From Xestospongia muta (Eukaryota; Porifera; Demospongiae; Haplosclerida; Petrosiidae): a stretch of 64,000 nt of DNA. Where the stretch lies: the NCBI GenBank assembly GCA_963693285.1, contig OY848918.1, positions 8,869,156 through 8,933,155 on the forward strand, read 5' to 3'. The notes under the pieces are model-generated. The model was not told the DNA's origin, searched no databases, and was given only the letters and a program-made list of their open reading frames with translations. The first letter of the stretch is position 1; each line of letters opens with the position of its first letter. Shown piece after piece: positions 55,846-64,000 of this stretch. A program made the translations under genes and the position numbers.

Positions 55846-56256
55846 TCAATAACACAGCTAGCAGGATATCATAATTATAATTATATAACATCCCAAATTA
55901 ATTTCTATTTACATTTTACACTTTACATTATATTATGGGAATATGTTATTAGTATATACTTTTATATCTCACTATCCATTTAGAGTTTATTCACCAGAAA
56001 TAATTTTGAAACCTTCTTCTGCTAACAGCAATTACACAAGACAAAATAAAAAACCACGCCCTTGGCTATTTAGAGTAGTAGTCGCATTCCAAGCTGTATT
56101 GACTAAATACGAAGGAAGAATTACTTGAGATTTTATATCAATATAGTACAATAGTTCTGTTATCTAACAATATCAAAAGAAAATACTGAAAGGTCAGACG
56201 ATAGGTGAACAGCTACTCGAAAAAAAGTTTGTCCGGATACCCCCGCCTTTACTCTA

Positions 56257-56489
56257 TTGCCTCATTGTTCTATATATAGTAGTAGTCAGCATACGAACAT
56301 ACTCTTTGACAAAAGAACCTTTGTCTCTTTACAATAACCATCTTCTTTAGTCTCTAGAACAACAGGCAGTAAGTGAAACATTAAACCACGCCCATCAAAA
56401 CTAGTCCAGCAAGCTACTGTCGGCTTACCAAAAGGAGGAGGGGATAGTTTGCTATATAAGGAACAGTACTCGACAGAGTTCCAACAGAG
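56257..56489 (+). promoter_or_regulatory. Proximal promoter of DBH-like gene 2
   Basis: Includes TTGCTATATAAGGAACAG at about 56449-56466, a TATA box about 35 bp before the ATG; the sister copy has TTGATATAATAAG instead. The whole interval is conserved with 45229-45466. Confidence 0.7.
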
Positions 56490-59400
56490 ATGGCCAACAG
56501 ATTCTTTATCCTTGTTCTCGCTCTCCTTCCGTTTGCTCTTTGTAACCATGATTTAGCATCTACCTACCAGTTCAATGCAACACTTGTGCAGAATAAGTAC
56601 TGGCTGTACTGGAATTTTAACAAGACAACAGAAGTCATCAATTTTGCTGTGAGAGTTCAAACTACCGGATGGATTGGATTTGGTATTTCACCAAATGGAC
56701 AGATGCCTAACTCTGATGTTGTCATTGGATGGATAGATGATTCATCATCAAAGTCTTACTTCCATGTAAGAAATCATTATATAATTCTGCAATATTGTCA
56801 GCTGATTAGTGGCTCTCTATATAGAATGAATTAGTGTTGGGTTGTATCTAGATTTAATGCAATAGAACATTTCCTATCTATATTGGACTTAACTTATCAG
56901 TACTTAGTACTGCACAAACATACCACTAAACCATGAAAGGTGAAGGTGTACATTCTTAATATTTATTGCTGATACTGCATGTTTGTAAATATGACTATCA
57001 TCACAAGACACAAGACAGTCATATCACAAGACTGGAACTAAATCATCATGAATATAATTGCAATAATATAATTGAACTGACTAATATAAAACAGTGTCTA
57101 GAGTGCCAGTAATAGAATGCTGCAATTTAATGAGAATTTAATACTATATACCTCAGACCCAAAACCTTAAACACTGGAATTTAAACGTATTAATTTCCCA
57201 TTAAAGTACATAATTTGATTACTGGCATTCTAGACATTGCCTTTAATATAATTAGAGCTGATCATGAATATTATTATCTCACTCACATAGAACTTATATA
57301 TTATATATATACTATAATATGCATATTTATGAGAGCAGCAATTAAATTACCATGAATATAATTGGAACTGATTTATCTTGCTCACAAATGCTATGATATC
57401 ACTCACATAGGATCGATTTGCTTTTGGTCGTTACACTCCTCCAATTGATCCAATCCAAAACTGGTTCCTGTCTAGTGCTGAGCAAGATAATGGCTATACT
57501 ATACTGGAATTTTATAGGAACTTTACATCTTGTGATAAAAATGATCGAGATATATTGGTAATGCCAAACACTGCTTCATGTTTTTCTACTCATCTATCTC
57601 ATCTAGATCTATTCTTTCATCTACCTATCCTATTAAATTATCCTTTTTTTCTAACAGTTTCAAACACAACGCATTGTCTACAGTTGGAATGACAATGACC
57701 CCACAGTGACCCAAAACGGAGATGGTACAGAGAGCTATAATCTTCAACGTCACACAAGCCAAGGTTCAACAAGTCTTAATCTCCTCGGTGGTCTCCCTGA
57801 TCCTCCTAACATCCCTAACAATGCACAAACATTCAATATAGCTGTGAACAATGTAAGACTAATACACCATCCACTGTAGAAATAGATAAATATGGTCATT
57901 TACATTGCATATAACACAGGACAAGATACTGTATTTTAGGAGTAACATTGCTCTGCTCTCATTATTAAAATATTACATAATGAGATTATTTGTGTCACTA
58001 TAAAATTTATAATAGGACATCAATATCCTCCACATACTACATGTTTTCCCTTTTTTAAGTATACAAACTACAGTTCCAATGTAATTAGTAATCAAAAAAT
58101 ATGTAGCCCAAGTGACTACGAATCAGTTAAATGACAAAGTCAGATCGTACATAGGAATGAGCACATTACTCTTTACTAAATATTGGGATGTCACAATGGT
58201 CTATGTCTCAAAGATAGTAGCAATAGTAATAACATTATATCTGGTCCTAAAATGCACTACTGAGTGTCAACAACAACTCTCATAGCACATAGCGATATGA
58301 TATGCCTGTACTATTCTGGCATTGTATAATTCAAATTATTACTGTCTGTAGGTCTCAGTACCTAATGTTGAAACAACATACTGGTGTGATGCTATGAGAC
58401 TGGATAACGCTGTCCGACAGAGTGAGAAATATGTCATAAAAGTAAGAGGTGATTCAAATTAATCATATTTATACATTATTTTAGTTTTCTCCAATAATTA
58501 CTCCTGGCAATGAAGAATATGTTCATCACATATTAATATATTTGTGTAACGGACTTCAACCATCTGATCTGAACAATGGCGGAAATTGTTTCTCCAATAA
58601 TAATGGAGTCAGTAGCCGTGTTCAAAACTGTCTTAGTGAAACCCTCATTGCTGCTTGGGCTGTGGGAGGCTCTGTGAGTATAACAGAATATTAAAATAAT
58701 AATAATTTCATTGGGATATAATAGGATTTCATTTATCCTGACAATGTTGCTTTTCCTGTTGGTGGTCCTAATGCGACACAGTTTGCTGTTGTTGAAATGC
58801 ATTACAATAATCCACGTAAAGTGTCAGGTAATGCATAAACAAATTAATTTGTAAATGAATGCAGAAGGCATATACTGCCAATATAATAGGTTAACTTATC
58901 AAGGATAAATTAAATTAGGCGAATTGTTCCAAAATAGTGTTTGGTGCGTTAAAATTTGGCAAACTTTAAAAAAATATGATTTCCAGGCTTAATGTTTGCA
59001 AATTTCCCAAAATGTTGCTGAATTTCATATTAACACCACATACCAAATTTCCTATTATAAAGTACCATCTGACTGTGTTATATATTATGCTTCAATTGTT
59101 TTCTCTGGCAGGTATTAAAGACAGTTCTGGTTTGTCATTCACTTACATTAACACAAGTAGAGAACATGATGCTGGCATCCTGTATCTTGGTCATACTGTC
59201 AATAATCTAATGATAATACCTCCCAAAGCTGCCAACTTCACTGTCACAGGACTCTGCACCGACTCTTGTACTAAACTGGTATGAACTTAACACAATTAAT
59301 GTCTCTTTAGTATATAGTCTTAACTATAGCTTCCTCCTGGAGGTATACATATCTTTGCAAACATGCTCCACACCCATCTTGCTGGTAAATTATAAAATGC

Positions 59401-60554
59401 TTTTACTGCACTCAAAAATTCCTCATTTTTGTCATTTAGGAACCGGGTTGACTTTAATTCATCTTAACGAGACCCAGTGTTCTGGTACTTCCCGATATCA
59501 AGAACTTCCTCCTATTGATGAAAACTTAAGTTATGACTTTAATTTCCAACAGACTACTCATCTTTCTAGAGAAGTCACAGTTCTACCAGTCAGTTACTAT
59601 TATACAAAATATTTTATTCTATTTTATTCACAGGGTGATATTGTAATGTTAAAATGCTATTACAACACTACAAGCAGAACCAATATAACTTTGGTATGTT
59701 AATTCAGATTAGGAAAAATAACAGACACTAATGTATCATTATATTTCTAGGGAGGCTTGAGTACATATGATGAAATGTGCCTGTCATTTCCTGTTTATTA
59801 TCCTCGAATTTCAGCAGAGTCCATAACTTGTACTAGTTTTCCAATTTATAACAACCTTACACAGTTTGCAACTTATGTACCGTAAGTTATATTAATAATA
59901 CGTGTTTTGGTAAACGTGAAAATAAAAGCCCTAACTCACAAAAATGGATATTAATAATAGTTCCTGTTATAAATTTAGAAGTTATTAAGTTTGTGTCTAA
60001 TAAATTTGTCCCTTAAGACCTTACAAACACTATTATTAGCATCAAGTCTTTGCAACTGTTTATTTCAGCTGTATACACTTGCATATTATGTGATGAGAAT
60101 TCAATGTATTTTAATCTTCTTTATTCAGTGAGAATAAGAGAGCTGCTTTGAATAGTTTGACTACAGATTCATCTGCAAGTGATATACATGCTGCTTTGGA
60201 TCCCCTAGACTGGACACCAGATCTCATTGCTGCATTTGAGCGATTTGTTTATACTAATGGAATTCAGTATGCTTATTGTGAAGGCGGTACTAATCAGGTT
60301 TATAATAAATAGTTATAATGCTTGTGTTATTGAAGATATTTTATTCCTTTTAGCGTTTTTTAAATGTAACTCCATTAATATGTTGTCCATACAAGGCTTA
60401 CAATCCTTGTAGTCAATCTGACCAAATTAGTTGTTGTCGACAAACCTGTCCTTTACGTGACAATAGTATCAACACTAGTGGTACTGGATATATTGGTTTT
60501 AATCTGGTACTAATGACAGTCATTGTCATTCTGGCCTTTGCTTTGATGCTTTAA
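56490..60554 (+). CDS. DBH/MOXD1-like copper type II monooxygenase 2 (complete, 13 exons)
   Basis: Exons: 56490-56765, 57411-57557, 57658-57852, 58352-58441, 58485-58673, 58725-58827, 59112-59278, 59330-59384, 59440-59588, 59634-59693, 59751-59881, 60129-60297, 60354-60554. They give 643 residues. Exon order and phases are the same as in the gene at 1374. The signal peptide (MANRFFILVLALLPFALC) precedes the DOMON domain. Copper ligands are kept: HH in YVHHILIY, H in VEMHYNN, HTH in NMLHTHLAG, and M in EMCLSFPVYYP. The C-terminus differs in sequence but again is Cys-rich and ends in a hydrophobic run (LVLMTVIVILAFALML), consistent with a membrane or GPI anchor. The large first intron and the distal promoter were also duplicated to 45-46.7 kb. 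Confidence 0.9.
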
Positions 60555-60682
60555 AAGGTGTCCTTTTATAGCAAAAACTGAACTTTATACTTATATATTG
60601 TCGTGTGTCCACTTTTTATAGACTTATGAATATTGTTAATTTTGTTTTTTGTGGTTAGTTGTAGATAGGTTGAATATTATTA

Positions 60683-60688
60683 ATAAAA
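60683..60688 (+). terminator. Polyadenylation signal of DBH-like gene 2
   Basis: AATAAA, 129 bp after the stop codon. Confidence 0.6.
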
Positions 60689-60925
60689 TCCTTTGTTTTT
60701 ATTTAAAATAATGTCAAAACTAACACGAGTGTGGCTTTCCGAGTTCATATTGTTTGGTTGTTCAATTCCCATGTTCAATTCTTGTACTTGGTCTTGTTGA
60801 GGACAACTGTCATTAACTGGGATATATATATAAAGAGAGGTGTCAATCTAGTCCACTCCATAGAGCTGCTGGTCAGCTAAGTTAGATTGTTAGACTGCTG
60901 GTTTCAGATTTTACTTCCCCCAAAA

Positions 60926-62527
60926 ATGGCAATACAACTAGTACCATTTGTTTTGGTGCTTTTTCTTTCTGTTCCTCCTGTTTTCTCCCAAAATTGCTCA
61001 TTAATTACTCATGACATTGTTACAGAATTACTGCCACAACTTCATCCAAGTTCAGACGGAAATGAAGGTCTCTATCTTTTGAGCTTCAACATAACATGTC
61101 TCTCTGCCTCACACGTTCAAGACTGTTACCGTTTTACAACCATCTTCACAACTTACATTGTTTCCAGCTCGAAAAGTAATGAGACCATTACTGCTCTCAT
61201 TGATCTGGGATGTTCCACTGAAAATAAATGGGACCCCAGTGTTTTGGGGGCTGAAATATCTTACATATCTAATCCAATTAATCTAACAGAGAATCTGAGA
61301 CTTGACTGTGCTCTGTGTGCCAGTTCAATTCATCCAAGAAGCAATGGTCTTATTAGCGATCCCACTTCACACTGTGTTGGTAAGGAGACCATATATATAC
61401 TCTTGTTTTCTTCACTTACTTTTAAACGTCCATGATGTTCATTATTGTTTCATGTTATGCTCTTGATGACTGCATCATACATGCATTATATACTTTTCTT
61501 TTGTTAAGATGAGAATGCACGAACCTTGTTTAGAAGCTAGCTACATGATAACTTAAATTTTATTAATCTTCATTACAGCTTGTCATTCTAACTGTTCTGT
61601 GCCTGGAACATTGGGAAGATGTACTGGTAGTAACAGTTCCCAATGTTGTCTGGTCTACACTGATGGAGTATGTAATACTATGTGTGGAGAAAATGAACAC
61701 TTAAAAGATAATCATACTTGTACTGGAATTCAGCCTATAGCAAACACCAGTACTAATACAGAGAGCAGTTTACCAAGTAGCTCAAGTAAGACATACAGAA
61801 TTATATTAACAATTATAATTTGTCTTTTTAAGATGACCTTGTGGAGAAACTAACATCGACTATTTCTTCATCACCAGTTGTCATTATGTCACTTGTCCCT
61901 ACAACACCAAGTCAAATTTTTCAACAAACAAACACACTTCCTTCTTTATTCCCTTCATCTCTTACTCCTTCACCTCTCCTTGTACCAACCATTATTATCA
62001 ATGGTAATGACATTTCTGTTGACAGAGACAGTAAGTTATCAATAGATCTGTTATATGTTATGGTGACTGTTCTCTCACTCCATCTCTCTTTTCTTTCACT
62101 AGTTTTTATCAAAATGATTGAGTTAAGTGTTCTGTCATCTGTCATAACCAGTTTGATCATCACTATGCTATTAATTTCCATTACATTACTCGTTATATGC
62201 TGTACACATAGTCGATGGAAATGTTTAAGAGCCAATGGTCGTGATCCTATTGATACTCTCTCCTCATTTGATAGAATGGAATACATTGAACCTCTCACGA
62301 GTCCTTCAACAAACACAGAGCGTTCGTTAATAACAACAACAACAGCTGACAGTATTTCTATGCAGCTTAATCCAGCATATTATCAAAGAAAATATTTTGG
62401 TAGACTGCCTCGTTCTCTAGCAGTTTATGAGAACCCTGATGGAGTTTTGGCAGAAACGCCAACTGAAAGGAATCGTTACATTGGTCTGGAGGAAACAAAC
62501 GAAGCTTACATTACAATTCTTCCATGA
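60926..62527 (+). CDS. Type I membrane protein with Cys-rich ectodomain and tyrosine-rich tail (unrecognised)
   Basis: Exons 60926-61379, 61579-61785 and 61833-62527. The start MAIQLVPFVLVLFLSVPPVF is a signal peptide. The ectodomain has a non-repetitive part with N-glycosylation sites, a Cys-rich module (ACHSNCSVPGTLGRC ... QCCLVYTDGVCNTMC), and a Ser/Thr/Pro-rich mucin-like stalk. One transmembrane helix (VITSLIITMLLISITLLVIC) precedes a tail with tyrosines in MEYIEPL, PAYYQ, AVYENP, RYIGLEE and EAYITIL. YENP fits a YxN SH2 site. A 72-bp segment at 62031-62102 has GTAAGT...TTTCACTAG ends and may be an in-frame intron; if retained it adds a second hydrophobic stretch. A TATATATATAAAGAG lies near 60825. 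I do not know the family. Confidence 0.75.
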
Positions 62528-63476
62528 AAAAGACATTTTCATAATATTTATATTAATTTTGTTATCAATTACATCACCTTTTAATTAAATTTGCAAATAA
62601 TCAAGACCTATTGTTTTTTCACACAAGACATTGTCATTACAAACACTTTGTGTGACATCTATTGTAAATTTAGTGTTGACATACAATCTTGTAACATTTT
62701 AACACTCAACATTTCACATCCTGAATCAACTGTCAAGACAGAATTTTTTGTTTCATGAGATCAAAGACATATATTATCAATACCATCAATACCACATGGA
62801 TAGCATCAATGAACACTCAAATAACCAAACCAGTTAATACATTCATAAAATTGACACTGGTAGAAAATGTGTACTGTAGAATGAGAGGTACATGTATAAT
62901 CCTTAACTTAAACTTAAAGCATTTTCTTAAATGGAGTTTTCAATTCAAAATTTTTGAGTTTGATCCTGTAAATAACTTTAAAATTAAGGGTGGTTCTTGG
63001 TGTAACTTGACTATGATGGCATCATAACGAAATGACATAGTGATATCATCATATTGATGACATCACCTAAACTCTAAACATTATTAAGTCTATGATACAT
63101 AGTGATGTAATCATCATAGGACAAGTTGTTACATCATCATTCAAGTTATACCAAGAAGCACCCAAAATTAAGGATCATTCTGGCACTAGATACTATGACT
63201 TCAAATTATTATTGAAACAATAATGTATAGAGACTTTCAAAAAATTACATAAAACATATTAAATACTTCACTCATATCAATACCCCATACACAATATACA
63301 GTATTTGATAACTCTCAGTTCAGAGAGATGAGACAACCATTCAAAGTGTAGAAAATTAACCAGTAGTAATTATTGTCGAATAAGTTAATAATTATAACTA
63401 ATTCAAAAGTGAGAGAAAACAAAAAAAAGACTAAAGTCGATGACATGATAATGATGGAGCTATTGTTTCTAGAACA
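62528..63476. other. Convergent spacer before COPA
   Basis: AT-rich. Around 63010-63145 several ATGACATCAT/GATGTAATCATCAT-type short repeats occur on both strands. No gene or clear element is seen. Confidence 0.5.
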
Positions 63477-64000
63477 TCAACGAAACTGTAAAGCACTAAT
63501 ACGAAGACCAATACAATCTTTACCTATCTCTGCAACCTAATTAAATGAAAGAAGAAATAATTTTATAACACACTACTAATTAGAACTCTACACCACTTTA
63601 TGACAAGGTCATATATTCAATGCATTGGTTAACTTTTGATACTGACCTCACAAACTTTGCAGATGGTGCCTGTGAATTCTGGGAGATATGAAGTGGAACA
63701 AAATGGACACTTGTCTTGAGGTTTACCTCTGCAACAATAAAATATGTGATTTAAACCACTAAAAAGAATACTAGTAATGTATAAAACAAGGTATGAATTC
63801 TCTTAGTACATTGGTACTGGTTAGTTAAATAGACAACACTATTTGAAATTTTAAAGCAGTTGAGAACATATTGTCTGATCACTATACAATACTATAGTAT
63901 TAAGCCTTACACATAACATTATATAATACCGGTATGGATACTATATAGTACAGTGTGTTATATATACATTATTAGTATTGTACCTGTATATTGGTTTGTA
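63477..64000 (-). CDS. COPA: Coatomer subunit alpha, last exons (runs off the right edge)
   Basis: Alpha-COP of the COPI coat, which sorts Golgi-to-ER cargo. Minus-strand exons 63984-64000 (YKPIYR), 63647-63728 (GKPQDKCPFCSTSYLPEFTG ... CKVCE) and 63477-63536 (VAEIGKDCIGLRISALQFR, stop) join in phase. They match the conserved extreme C-terminus of animal COPA, including the zinc-like Cys pairs and the closing IGLRIS.LQFR. Only the last 52 or so residues are in the window. Confidence 0.92.

Larger units (their letters stand above)
53933..56254 (+). mobile_element. pogo/Tigger-like DNA transposon with a PHD finger
   Basis: 2322 bp with inverted ends of about 24 bp (CAGTAAACGGGGGGGTTTCC at the left; the right end inverted reads GAGTAAAGGCGGGGGTATCC). 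A TA stands on each side (53931-53932 and 56255-56256). The empty site is seen in the duplicate promoter near 45228 (CAGCTATTGCC). CAGTA ends and a TA target are typical of pogo/Tigger. It lies 235 bp upstream of the start codon of DBH-like gene 2. Confidence 0.9.

Noticed and set aside
61921..62316. 131-codon minus-strand open frame
   Set aside because: Antisense shadow of the stalk and transmembrane exon of the gene at 60926.
1..64000. Reverse transcriptases, LTR elements or viral remnants
   Set aside because: I looked for RT (YxDD), protease and long terminal repeat signatures and saw none; the mobile elements here are DNA transposons.

Overview
This window is animal nuclear DNA: AT-rich, with many short (about 40-300 bp) GT-AG introns, dense low-copy repeats and several DNA transposons. 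The gene set is CHEK1, COPA, copper monooxygenases of the dopamine-beta-hydroxylase/MOXD1 type, fibrinogen-domain lectins, and Ig/FN3 receptors. Together with the compact introns this points to an early-branching metazoan, most likely a demosponge such as Amphimedon. That assignment is inference, not a database result.

Two conserved housekeeping genes frame the window. The 5' half of CHEK1 lies at the left edge (minus strand) and the last exons of COPA lie at the right edge (minus strand). Between them are five blocks. (1) At 1.37-4.17 kb a complete 13-exon DBH-like monooxygenase shares a 134-bp divergent promoter with CHEK1. (2) From 4 to 28 kb, resuming at 40.4-44.8 kb, there is a segmental-duplication array. 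Each unit carries a three-exon secreted fibrinogen-related gene (FReD, minus strand), and most are preceded by a stray last exon of the DBH-like gene (plus strand) and a 42-bp minisatellite. I count eight full-length FReD genes, one truncated copy, and several relics of FReD 5' ends. (3) From 28.4 to 40.3 kb is a receptor neighbourhood. It holds one intact Ig/FN3 type I receptor with cytoplasmic YxN motifs, a very recent partial tandem duplication of it, decayed relatives, and a broken class C GPCR (GABA-B-like). (4) From 44.8 to 56.3 kb the sequence is rich in mobile elements: a dead 5' copy of the DBH-like gene, a 50-bp perfect palindrome, a MITE, an integrase-type DNA transposon inserted in a minisatellite, an isolated 5S rRNA-like gene, and a pogo/Tigger-like element with a PHD finger. 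(5) From 56.5 to 62.5 kb are a second complete 13-exon DBH-like monooxygenase and a small type I membrane protein with cytoplasmic tyrosine motifs.

The most promising biology is the FReD array. The N-terminal part of the domain is nearly constant among copies, while substitutions cluster in the C-terminal part that forms the ligand pocket in ficolins and tachylectins. Two extra cysteines are present together in three copies and absent together in the other six. This looks like a locally diversifying set of secreted recognition lectins, built by unequal exchange between repeats. The second highlight is a TTAA-flanked, Kolobok-like transposon that carries a THAP domain and a P2X7-ballast-like cysteine domain. 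It sits just upstream of the TATA box of one FReD gene, and its empty site is preserved in a sister copy.
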